Positions 35,088-42,322 of a stretch of 64,000 bases of DNA are shown here, in pieces. The DNA is taken from NCBI GenBank assembly GCA_016184125.1, contig JACPDG010000052.1, positions 1 through 64,000 of the forward strand, read 5' to 3'. Source of the stretch: Candidatus Rokuibacteriota bacterium. GTDB taxonomy: Bacteria > Methylomirabilota > Methylomirabilia > Rokubacteriales > CSP1-6. Positions within the stretch are counted from its first letter, which is position 1, and each line of letters opens with the position of its first letter. A program made the position numbers and the translations under genes. Under the pieces are notes generated by a model. The model saw nothing but the letters and a program-made list of their open reading frames with translations, did not search any database and had not been told where the DNA came from.

Positions 35088-35606
35088 TCAGCGGACGAGG
35101 CGCAGCGTGTCGGTGAGAGCCTGGCGCGCGACGGGTGGGTCGGCCGCGAGCCACACGACCGTCGCTCCGCTCCGGTAGAAGTAATGGACCTGTCCGAGTC
35201 CCAGCGCCGAGTAGAGCGTGACGCCATCCTGCTCGCGCGCCCGCAGGTGCGTGAAGCGCCCCTCGGCGTTCGCACGGCCGCGCTCGATCCCGCCGGCCAT
35301 GCGCGAGATCTGCCGCGTCGCGAGCGGCGTGAGCCAGGCACGCGTCACGTACAGCATGGCCACGCCGCCCTCACCCTCGTAGTGCGCGACGAACCCGTCG
35401 CGAGCGCGGACCGTCTTGCCGTGGAGTTGCGTGATGGAGGCGAGCGCCTCGCTGCCCTCCACCGCGTGCGTCCGCGGGAGACCTGCGAGCGCCTCGGGGA
35501 TCCCGGGCAGTACGCCGCAGCCGGCAAGCGCCAGCGCGAACAGCAGGAGCAGGAGAACGCGGGCGGCACGGGCCGAGCGCACGCTCGAGCCGATCGTCGC
35601 TGTCAT
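35088..35606 (-). CDS. lipoprotein of unknown function
   Basis: 172 residues. An N-terminal signal with lipobox ALAGC near residue 30 (LLLLFALALAGC) shows export and lipid attachment. The mature part has no recognised domain but includes an aromatic stretch (VHYFYRSGATVVWLAADPP). Its start lies 11 bp after the CcdA-like gene, so it ends that operon. Function unknown. Confidence 0.7.
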   Translation of the reverse strand: MTATIGSSVRSARAARVLLLLLFALALAGCGVLPGIPEALAGLPRTHAVEGSEALASITQLHGKTVRARDGFVAHYEGEGGVAMLYVTRAWLTPLATRQISRMAGGIERGRANAEGRFTHLRAREQDGVTLYSALGLGQVHYFYRSGATVVWLAADPPVARQALTDTLRLVR

Positions 35607-35616
35607 GCCGCAGTCG

Positions 35617-36372
35617 TCACAGCGCCCAGTACGTCAGCGTGTCGTTGACGCCGGCGATCAGGAACACGACCCCCGCCAGCCGGGTGAGGATCGTGCTCGC
35701 CCGCCGGAGGCGCGCCTCGGCGGCGGCGGCCGGCGCGCCGGCGGCGAGCAATCCGCCGACGACGAGCACGGGCACGCTCGTGCCGACGGCGAAGAGCGCG
35801 GGGAACACGAATCCCAGCGGGGTCTGGAGCCCGAGGGGCACGGTGAGCCCGAAGAAGAGCCAGAAGAGCGTCGGGCAGAAGGCGAGGGCGAACGTCGCGC
35901 CCATCGCGAACGCCCGCCGGGCCCCGGAGCGGGGCAGGACGGCGCCGAGCCGCGTCGCGAGCCGCGTCCCGACGCCGCCGCGCAGCCGGAAGGCGCCCAG
36001 CATCGCGATGCCGATCAGGAGAAGGATGGGACCGAGCGCACGGCGTGTGACGAGAGCGACGGGGATGGCGGCCTGCTGGAGCCCCGCGCCAACGGCGAGC
36101 GCGAGCGCGCCGAGGGCGCTGTAGACGAGAGCCTTGCCGAGCAGGAACGCGCCCGCCTCCCGCGCGGCGCCTTCGCGGGTGCCTTCCCGCCCGAGATACG
36201 CCATGGCCGAGAGGTTCGTGGTGAGCTGGCACGGCGCGACCGCGCCCACGAGGCCGAAGAGGAGCGGGCTCGCCAGGGGGAGCTGGACCCGCGTCGCCAG
36301 CTCCCCCAGCGGCCCGGCGAGCGTGGCCGAGAGCTGGCTCAGGATCACGTACCACTCGCGGAGGAGCTCCAT
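35617..36372 (-). CDS. CcdA/TauE-like membrane protein
   Basis: 251 residues with six or seven helices. It carries a PC motif in LVGAVAPCQLTTNLSAMAY and a second Cys-Pro in LAFCPTLFWLF, the paired positions expected of CcdA/DsbD membrane domains that move electrons to the periplasm. The spacing also fits the cytochrome c biogenesis/SafE-like group. It is one of two such genes in an operon with a methyltransferase and a cupredoxin, so it may supply reductant for copper or heme protein maturation. Confidence 0.75.
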   Translation of the reverse strand: MELLREWYVILSQLSATLAGPLGELATRVQLPLASPLLFGLVGAVAPCQLTTNLSAMAYLGREGTREGAAREAGAFLLGKALVYSALGALALAVGAGLQQAAIPVALVTRRALGPILLLIGIAMLGAFRLRGGVGTRLATRLGAVLPRSGARRAFAMGATFALAFCPTLFWLFFGLTVPLGLQTPLGFVFPALFAVGTSVPVLVVGGLLAAGAPAAAAEARLRRASTILTRLAGVVFLIAGVNDTLTYWAL

Positions 36373-36384
36373 CGCGCCGCCGGC

Positions 36385-37155
36385 TCAGCGCGCCGTCCCC
36401 GCCGGCTCTTCGTCGTCAGAGCCCATGTACGAATCGGGTCCCCGAGGAGCGGCCCGGGTTCCCCGGGCCGCTTCCGAGCCGCCGATGGGGGGCTTGGGGG
36501 GCTTCAATAGTCCCCCCATCACGTCGGATCGGCGCCGCGGGACGAACATCGGCACCCGGGCCCGGTAGTCGCGGTACGCGTCGGCGAAACGCGCTTCGGC
36601 GTCACGCTCCTCGCGGCGCGCCAGGCGGTAGTAGACGGCGAGCAGGACCGGCCACGTCGCGGCGGTGACGATGGTCGGCCACTGGATCAGCATCCCGGTG
36701 GTGATGAAGAACAACCCCACGTACTGCGGATGGCGCGCCCACGCGTACACGCCATCGGTGACCAGCGCGCCCTCGGCCTCGTGGATCCGTTTCCAGCCCG
36801 CGCCCATGAGCACGAGTCCCCCGAACATGAGACCGTTCGAGACGACGTGGATCGCGACCGACATCCAGGGCCCGCCGCCGAGGAGCGTGATCCACAGGTG
36901 CCCGGAGGCGTGCGAGAACGGATTGAGGGCGGGGTACCGGCTGCCGAGCACGGCCGTGAGCACGTAGATCGTGAGCGGGAACCCGTACATCTCGGTGAAG
37001 AGCGCGACGACGAACGCCGTGAACAACCCGAACGATCGCCACTCCCGCCGGCGGACCGGCGCGAGGAACGAGAGCACGAACAGCACGAAGAGGGCGGCGT
37101 TCGCGACCACCAGCGACCAGAAGCCGTAGCCGTACGGGATGTCGTCGCCGTGCAT
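36385..37155 (-). CDS. isoprenylcysteine methyltransferase-family membrane protein
   Basis: 256 residues. Five or so membrane helices are followed by the family SAM-binding text VTDGVYAWARHPQYVGLFF and a conserved C-terminal RYRARVP-like segment (AYRDYRARVPMFVPRRR). Bacterial members often lie beside copper or cytochrome assembly genes, but their substrates are mostly unknown. The last 40 residues (PPKPPIGG to the stop) are encoded by a dispersed DNA repeat at 36431-36519, so the native protein probably ended earlier. Confidence 0.82.
   Translation of the reverse strand: MHGDDIPYGYGFWSLVVANAALFVLFVLSFLAPVRRREWRSFGLFTAFVVALFTEMYGFPLTIYVLTAVLGSRYPALNPFSHASGHLWITLLGGGPWMSVAIHVVSNGLMFGGLVLMGAGWKRIHEAEGALVTDGVYAWARHPQYVGLFFITTGMLIQWPTIVTAATWPVLLAVYYRLARREERDAEARFADAYRDYRARVPMFVPRRRSDVMGGLLKPPKPPIGGSEAARGTRAAPRGPDSYMGSDDEEPAGTAR
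36431..36519 (+). repeat. dispersed repeat, copy B
   Basis: Begins GAATCGGGTCCCCGAGGAGC, has a CCCGGG palindromic centre, two G-runs (GGGGGGCTTGGGGGG) and ends ATAGTCCCCCCAT. Related to 14483-14567 and 45036-45136. It lies inside the 3' end of the methyltransferase gene. Confidence 0.6.
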
Positions 37156-37158
37156 GGC

Positions 37159-37974
37159 TCACACCGTCACGAGGATCGCCAGGCCCATCAGCACGACGGC
37201 CGAGCCGAGCCCGAGGCGCACGCGCTCGCGGTGGTGCAGGTTCCAGTGCGCGAGCCGGTTCAGGCCGGGTCGCGCCGAGGCGGCGAGCAGGAGCGCCACG
37301 AGCGGGAGGATGTACATGAGGTTGTAGAGCACGAGGTACGCGAAGCCCCTGGCGGCGCTCGGCTCGAGCGCCAGGAGGGAGAGCACGGCGAGGTAGACGG
37401 CGCCGCTGCACGGCAGCGTGCAGAGGCCGATGAGAAAGCCGGCGGCGACGAGCGCGGGCACCGTCATCCGGCGAGCGGCCGCGTGCGCCCAGCGCGCGAC
37501 CGCGGGCGGCGCCGACAGCCTCGGTCCCAGCTCGGGCGCGAAGTAGTCCTTGAGCATCCACAGCCCGAGGGCGATCGAAAGGACGGCGCCGACCCGCGCG
37601 GGGACGTGGCGCGCGGTGACGATCTCCACCGTCGCGAGCAGACCGACGCCCAGCGCCAGGTAAGTCAGGAAGATGGACGCGACGTAGATGGAGCCGAGCC
37701 CGATGACGCGCGCCCGGAGGATTCCGGCCTCCTCGTGCGCGCGCGCCTGCGCGGCGGCGAGGAGGGACGCGACGAAGAGCAGCAGCACCGTGAAGGCGCA
37801 GGGGTTGAGGCCGTCCACGATGCCGGCGAGCACCACCGTGCCGAGGGTGATCGCCGGCAGCAACGGCGCCGCCGCGGCCGACGGCGCCGGCGGCGTCCCG
37901 AGGCCGACGGCGACCGCGAGGCCGAGGACGCCGACGGCCGCCGCCGAGAACGCCGCGACCCGCGCTGGCCGCAT
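37159..37974 (-). CDS. CcdA-like cytochrome c biogenesis/thiol transport protein
   Basis: 271 residues. An N-terminal signal-like segment is followed by six or more helices with DGLNPCAFTVLLLFVASL and GLCTLPCSGAVYLAVLSLLA. These are the two Cys-Pro positions of CcdA-type reductant carriers. It lies 3 bp upstream of the methyltransferase gene and follows the cupredoxin gene by 3 bp, so the operon is tightly packed. Confidence 0.8.
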   Translation of the reverse strand: MRPARVAAFSAAAVGVLGLAVAVGLGTPPAPSAAAAPLLPAITLGTVVLAGIVDGLNPCAFTVLLLFVASLLAAAQARAHEEAGILRARVIGLGSIYVASIFLTYLALGVGLLATVEIVTARHVPARVGAVLSIALGLWMLKDYFAPELGPRLSAPPAVARWAHAAARRMTVPALVAAGFLIGLCTLPCSGAVYLAVLSLLALEPSAARGFAYLVLYNLMYILPLVALLLAASARPGLNRLAHWNLHHRERVRLGLGSAVVLMGLAILVTV

Positions 37975-37977
37975 GCG

Positions 37978-38430
37978 CTATGCCTCGACGATCAGCTTGC
38001 CCTGCATCGTGGGGTTCGCGCGTCCTCCGCAGCACACGTCGCAGTAGTACTCGTAGACGCCGGGCGCCGGCGGCGTGAACGTCGCCTCGCGGCTTCCCTG
38101 CGGCGGCGCGATGATGTTGACGCCGAGCCCGTCGATCGCGAACTGGTGCTTGCCGCCGCCGTCGGTGTGGAAGCGGGTGTCGAGGCTGGTCAGCCGCACG
38201 GTGAGAGGGCGACCCGCCTTTGCGCGGATCACCTTCGTGGTGAAGCCGCTCATCGTCCCCTCGACCTCGACGACGTCAGCTCCCGCCGGACGTGGGGCGG
38301 GGAGGAAGCCAGGCACGACGAGCCACGCCGTCGCTCCGGCCACCGCCAGGACGATCAGCACGTACGCGGAGCGCTTCCATCGGCCTCGCCGGCGGCGACG
38401 GCTCTGCTCGCGCCGGTCTCGATGGCTCAT
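37978..38430 (-). CDS. membrane-anchored CuA-like cupredoxin
   Basis: 150 residues: basic N-terminus, one helix (SAYVLIVLAVAGATAWLVV) and a cupredoxin domain. The C-terminal loop reads YYCDVCCGGRANPTMQG. It keeps the C-x3-C spacing of CuA centres (Cox2, NosZ), but where His is expected there is Ala, and the Met is one residue late. An upstream His in GGGKHQFAIDG may act as ligand. It may bind one copper rather than a binuclear centre. It is placed before two CcdA-like genes and after the YHS gene. Confidence 0.8.
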   Translation of the reverse strand: MSHRDRREQSRRRRRGRWKRSAYVLIVLAVAGATAWLVVPGFLPAPRPAGADVVEVEGTMSGFTTKVIRAKAGRPLTVRLTSLDTRFHTDGGGKHQFAIDGLGVNIIAPPQGSREATFTPPAPGVYEYYCDVCCGGRANPTMQGKLIVEA

Positions 38431-38437
38431 GGCGGCG

Positions 38438-38602
38438 TCAGGCCGAGGCCGGCTTCCGGGGCTCGGCATACTTGTCGGGATTCTTCTCGAACGTCGCCTT
38501 GCAGCCCGGCGCGCAGAAGAAGTACGTCTTGCCCTGGTGGACGGCGGTCGCGGCTGGCTTCTTCTCGTCGACGTGCATCCCGCAGATCGGATCCTTGGCC
38601 AT
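38438..38602 (-). CDS. YHS-domain metal-binding protein
   Basis: 54 residues: KDPICGMHVDEKKPAAT, then KTYFFCAPGCKATFEKNPDKY. The YHS domain binds soft metals and is often found in copper ATPases and metallochaperones; here it stands alone. It leads the operon YHS, CuA-like cupredoxin, CcdA-like, methyltransferase, CcdA-like, lipoprotein. A sigma-54 promoter and paired activator sites are upstream. Confidence 0.88.
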   Translation of the reverse strand: MAKDPICGMHVDEKKPAATAVHQGKTYFFCAPGCKATFEKNPDKYAEPRKPASA

Positions 38603-38647
38603 GGTGTCCTCTCCCAGTCGAGCGAGTGACTGCTGCCGCTCGCACGG

Positions 38648-38663
38648 AGAAAGATGCATGCCA
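38648..38663 (-). promoter_or_regulatory. sigma-54-like promoter
   Basis: Minus strand TGGCATGCATCTTTCT: a full -24 element with correct spacing, but TTTC in place of TTGC. It is 46 bp before the YHS gene start. Confidence 0.5.
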
Positions 38664-38738
38664 GGCCACAGGCGGCCGAGCCGGAAGGAATGGCCACGAC
38701 ATACGACGCGGCTTCCGCCGAGCACGCGGCGGCCCGCC

Positions 38739-38790
38739 GACAGGATGGCGAATCGACGCGCCCGGCCGGAGCGCCGGCTGACATTCTGTC
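38739..38790. promoter_or_regulatory. paired palindromic activator site
   Basis: GACAGGATGGC (38739-38749) and GACATTCTGTC (38780-38790) start 41 bp apart, 76 bp from the -24 element. Confidence 0.7.
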
Positions 38791-38871
38791 GATCACGCCC
38801 GTTCCGGCGAGCCACTCGGCGCCAGGGCGCGGCTGCGAGGCCTCCGCGCGGCACGCCGTGCTGGTCCCGCG

Positions 38872-39216
38872 TCAATCGGCGCGGCGCACGCGCAACGTCA
38901 GGCCCTCGACGTCGACGATGACCACCCGATCGCCCGGACCCAGCGCATCGCGGCAGCTCGCCGTCCAGAGCTCGTCGTCGACCTTGACGACGTGGCGGCG
39001 GCCGTCGGTCGTCGCGACGCGCGCGCGGCGCCCGCGCATGGCCTCCGGGCCCGTGGTCGCGGGGGCGACGAGCGCGCGCACCGCGACGACCCCGGTCCCG
39101 AGCGCGAGCGCGGACACCGGGACGTACACGGCGAGCGCCTGCGGCAACGGAAGGACCCAGAAGACCGGCAGCGCGAGCAGGGGCAGGGCGAAGACGAGGT
39201 GGCACCACACGGTCAC
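38872..39216 (-). CDS. NfeD-like membrane protein
   Basis: 114 residues with a GTG start overlapping the stop of the upstream selenoprotein (GTGA). Two helices (VWCHLVFALPLLALPVFWVL, ALAVYVPVSALALGTGVVAV) precede a C-terminal OB-fold of NfeD type (GRRARVATTDG to VEGLTLRVRR). NfeD proteins usually partner SPFH/flotillin proteins in membrane domains; none is adjacent here, though three SPFH proteins lie at 8.8-12.5 kb. Confidence 0.7.
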   Translation of the reverse strand: MTVWCHLVFALPLLALPVFWVLPLPQALAVYVPVSALALGTGVVAVRALVAPATTGPEAMRGRRARVATTDGRRHVVKVDDELWTASCRDALGPGDRVVIVDVEGLTLRVRRAD

Positions 39217-39671
39217 TCCCCCCGTGGCCCGGGCGCTCCGGGCAGCAGGTCGTCCAGCCCGGCCTCGAGCCAGTCGGCCACGAACGCGACGATGCGGGCG
39301 CAGCGCTCCTTGCGCGCGCGGCTCGCCATGTCGGGGAAGGGTCGGACGAGCGCACCGCACGCGAGCGTCGAGAAGTGCGCGCGGAAACCGTCCACGAGCG
39401 CCGCGGCGCGGTCGATCGCCGGCTGCCGGCTGACGGAGCGATCGACCCGCCCGTATCGCAAGCCGATCGCCTGGATCCCCGCGAGGACGGCGCCGCACAT
39501 CTCCCGCGTCTCGCCGACGCCGCCCGCGAGGGCCGTCGAGGACCGGACGACGTCGTCGGTGACGTCGAGAGCTCCAGCCTGCCTCAGACCGAGCAGGAGC
39601 GCCTCGCCTCAGCCGTAGCCGTCGAGGTAGAGACGGACGGCGAGGGGCGTGGCGGACGCCCGCGCCTTCAT
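39213..39671 (-). CDS. C_GCAxxG_C_C family redox protein, predicted selenoprotein (Sec21)
   Basis: 152 residues if TGA at 39609-39611 is read as selenocysteine. The text is LYLDGYG-U-GEALLLGLRQAG, where family members have GYNC-AEA with Cys. Downstream come the family motif EMCGAVLAGIQAIGLRYGR and further Cys in STLACGALV and KERCARIV. The UGA is followed by 11 nt and then a hairpin with a GGUCU loop (39578-39597), like the SECIS of E. coli fdhF. The stop overlaps the NfeD gene start, so the full frame is in use. It lies 22 bp after the RnfE-like gene. Without Sec the protein would end after 20 residues. Confidence 0.85.
39578..39611 (-). other. bacterial SECIS element with its UGA codon
   Basis: UGA (39609-39611), then 11 nt, then CCTGCTC, loop GGTCT (39586-39590), and GAGGCAGG with one bulged G. 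It forms a 7-bp stem directly inside the coding sequence. Confidence 0.8.
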
Positions 39672-39693
39672 CCCCGGCGCTGTCGCGGACACG

Positions 39694-40434
39694 TCAGACC
39701 CGCGCCGTGTGGCACGACGGGACAGCGGCCGGAGCGTCCGAGCCGACGCGATGCCCGTTCACCTCGCCCGCCCGCGGTGGCTTCTGGTCGGATCGGCTGC
39801 GCCGCTGCGCGCTCCAGGTAATGGCCAGGAGGATGAACGCGAGCGTGAAGAAGCCGCCGGGCGGCAGCACCATGATCACCCACGGCTCGAAGTGCGAGCC
39901 GAAGACCGGCACACCGAGGAAGGTCCCGCTGCCCAGCACCTCGCGGATCGAGCCCATCAGGAGCAACGCGATCATGAAGCCGCCGCTCATGCCGAGGGCG
40001 TCGAGCAGCGAGCGGCCGACCGGCTGCTTGCCGGCGAACGCCTCCTGCCGTCCGAGGATGATGCAGTTCACGACGATCAGCGCGACGAACGGGCCGAGCG
40101 CCTTCGCGATGTCGGGCACCGTGGCCTGGACGATGAACTCCACGACGGTGACGAACGTCGCGATGATGAGGATGTAGGTCGAGATGCGGATCTGGTTCGG
40201 GATCAGCCGCTTCGCGCTCGAGATGAGCCCGCTGGAGGCGACGAGCACGAAGCCGGTCGCGAGGCCCATGACGATGGCGTTCGCGACGGAGTTCGTGACG
40301 GCGAGCGTCGGGCAGAGCCCGAGGGCGTGCACGAGCACCGGGTTCTGGCGCCACAGGCCCTTCAGCAGCTCCTCGGGGGCCGGGACCGCCCGCGCCGGCC
40401 TCATCATGCTCGCGTGGCAGGAAAGCTCAGCCAC
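39694..40434 (-). CDS. RnfE/RsxE-type electron transport complex subunit, orphan
   Basis: 246 residues with six helices and family text ELLKGLWRQNPVLVHALGLCPTLAV, NSVANAIVMGLA and VGRSLLDALGMSGGF. In Rnf complexes this subunit sits in the membrane with RnfA and RnfD and helps couple ferredoxin oxidation to ion pumping. No other rnf gene is near: the upstream gene is ccmH. It may serve a different redox role with the downstream selenoprotein, or be a relic. The C-terminal tail is unusually long and polar. Confidence 0.85.
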   Translation of the reverse strand: MAELSCHASMMRPARAVPAPEELLKGLWRQNPVLVHALGLCPTLAVTNSVANAIVMGLATGFVLVASSGLISSAKRLIPNQIRISTYILIIATFVTVVEFIVQATVPDIAKALGPFVALIVVNCIILGRQEAFAGKQPVGRSLLDALGMSGGFMIALLLMGSIREVLGSGTFLGVPVFGSHFEPWVIMVLPPGGFFTLAFILLAITWSAQRRSRSDQKPPRAGEVNGHRVGSDAPAAVPSCHTARV

Positions 40435-40469
40435 CGCCGGCGCCTCTTCGGGCTGATCCGATCCTCATG

Positions 40470-41777
40470 TCACCGGTCCGGCCCCGCGACCGGCTTCGCG
40501 GCCGCGCGCGGCGGTCCTTCGAGTCGCCGGCGCGCCTCGTCCATCACCGAGGTCACGTGCTTCCTGTCCTCGTCGGAGATCTTCAGCGCGAGCAGGGTCT
40601 GCCAGACGTGCAGGGCCTCGGCGGGTCGTCCCAGCGACTCGTAGAGGACGAGGCCCTTGCCCCAGAGCGCGGGCGCCGAGATCGGGTCCTTCTCGAGCGC
40701 CCGCTCGAAGGACCCGAGCGCCTGCTCCGTGTGTCCGGCGCGCAGCAGGATGAGGCCGAGGAAGGCGTGCGCGGTCGGCTCCGAGGCATCGAGCTCGAGC
40801 ACGCGCCTGAAGACCGCCGAGGCGCGCGTGTAGTCCTGCGCCTGCATCGCCTGCTCGCCCGCGGCGAGGAGCGCGTGGACGTCGCGCGATGCGGCCAGCG
40901 CCGTCTCGCTCCCCGTCCCCGTCAGGGCGCCGCCGGTGATCGAGCCGTCGCCGCGGACCTGGATCGCGGTCGTGAGGAAGACGCCGAGCGCCACCGAGAA
41001 GCCGAGCAGGAAGACGCCGCCCGCGACCCACCGCCACGTGCGCGGGCGCGTCGCGCGAGAGCTCGGCGCGGGCGAAGCGGCCTCGGCATCGAACGCCGCG
41101 AGCGCGGCCTCGAGCTCCGCGAGGCGGCGCTCGGCGCGTGCGCGGGCGGACGACGTGGCGACGTCGATCGCGCGGCTCTCGTAGAGCGCGCGTAGCTCCT
41201 CGTAGTCGGCGTCCGACAGCTTGCCGGCCTGGTGGTCGAACGCGAGCTCGCGCAGCGTCTCGATGGTCCGCCGCTCCTCGGCGGAGAGGTTCCCCGGCAC
41301 CTCGTCGCTGGCGACCAGGGCGCGCAGCCGGGCTGCGCGCGTCTCGTCGACCGGTGGGCGCTCGGCCGGGGCTGACCGTCGCGCCCAGCGCCTGATCACC
41401 CAGACGGCGGCGCCGAGCCCTCCCGCGCCGGCGAGCGCCGGCAGCAGCCAGACGAGGAGCCCGAAGCCGCGCGCGGTCGGCGAGAGCAGGATCCACTGGC
41501 CGTACTTCTCGACGAAGTACGCGCGGATCTGCTCGGGGCTCTTGCCCGCCCTGAGCTCGTCGGCGATCAGGGCTCGCATCTCGCGCGCCATCTCGGACGT
41601 CGAGTCGGCGACGGAGAGGTTCTGGCAGACCGGGCAGCGGAGCCCCGACGCGACCTCGCGCATGCGCCGCTCGAGGTCGTCCTCGACGCTGGCGGCGAGC
41701 GACGGGAGCAGCACGAGCAGGAGCAGCGTGGCGAGCGCCACGCGGAGGACGCCGCTACTGGATCGAGCGGTACTCAC
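40470..41777 (-). CDS. ccmH: CcmH/CcmI-like cytochrome c maturation protein with TPRs
   Basis: 435 residues. The N-terminal domain is CcmH with the heme-ligation thiol motif LRCPVCQNLSVADS near residue 47 and a following helix (FGLLVWLLPALAGAGGLGA). A CcmI-like helix-rich linker, a second helix and TPR repeats (TRASAVFRRVLELDASEPTA) follow. It reduces apocytochrome thiols and recruits them to CcmF. It overlaps ccmG by 23 bases. The joined CcmH-CcmI form is common outside Enterobacteria. Confidence 0.92.
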   Translation of the reverse strand: MSTARSSSGVLRVALATLLLLVLLPSLAASVEDDLERRMREVASGLRCPVCQNLSVADSTSEMAREMRALIADELRAGKSPEQIRAYFVEKYGQWILLSPTARGFGLLVWLLPALAGAGGLGAAVWVIRRWARRSAPAERPPVDETRAARLRALVASDEVPGNLSAEERRTIETLRELAFDHQAGKLSDADYEELRALYESRAIDVATSSARARAERRLAELEAALAAFDAEAASPAPSSRATRPRTWRWVAGGVFLLGFSVALGVFLTTAIQVRGDGSITGGALTGTGSETALAASRDVHALLAAGEQAMQAQDYTRASAVFRRVLELDASEPTAHAFLGLILLRAGHTEQALGSFERALEKDPISAPALWGKGLVLYESLGRPAEALHVWQTLLALKISDEDRKHVTSVMDEARRRLEGPPRAAAKPVAGPDR

Positions 41778-42321
41778 CCTTGCCCTCCCGCCGGCTGACG
41801 TTGCCCCGGCGCGCCTCCTCGAGCTTGGCGTGGATCAGTTCCGGGTCGATGGCACCGATGTGCTTGTAGGTGATGCGGCCGTTCGGGTCCAGGAAGAAGG
41901 TCTCCGGGATGCCCCAGATGCCGTACCCGATCGCGATGCGGTTGCCGCGGTCGATGCCGTTGGGGTAGGTGACCCCGAACTCGCGGACGAACTCGCGGGC
42001 CGCGTCCTCCTTGTCCTGCATGTTGATCCCGAGGAACGCCACGTCCGTGCCCTGGTGCTGCCGCCACGACGCCTCGAGGTCGCGCGCCTCGGCGCGGCAG
42101 GGCGGGCACCACGACGCCCAGAAGTTGAGGAACACGACCTTGCCGCGGAAGTCCTCGAGCGTGACCTCGCGTCCGTCCATCAGGCGCACCTGGAAGGCCG
42201 GCGCCTGCCGTCCGATCAGCGGGGACGGGATCTCGCGCGCGTCGCGCGTGAAGCCGTAGGCGAGGACCGCGATGAGCGGGACGCCGAGGCCGAAGACGAG
42301 GAGAAGTCGTTTCCACGCCAT
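41755..42321 (-). CDS. ccmG: thiol:disulfide interchange protein CcmG/DsbE
   Basis: 188 residues: an N-terminal signal anchor (LLLVFGLGVPLIAVLAYGF) and a thioredoxin fold with ASWCPPCRAEA. The family insert GIWGIPETFFLDPNGRI contains the cis-Pro. It keeps apocytochrome cysteines reduced for heme attachment. It lies between ccmF and ccmH, one base after the ccmF stop. Confidence 0.94.
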   Translation of the reverse strand: MAWKRLLLVFGLGVPLIAVLAYGFTRDAREIPSPLIGRQAPAFQVRLMDGREVTLEDFRGKVVFLNFWASWCPPCRAEARDLEASWRQHQGTDVAFLGINMQDKEDAAREFVREFGVTYPNGIDRGNRIAIGYGIWGIPETFFLDPNGRITYKHIGAIDPELIHAKLEEARRGNVSRREGKGEYRSIQ

Positions 42322-42322
42322 C

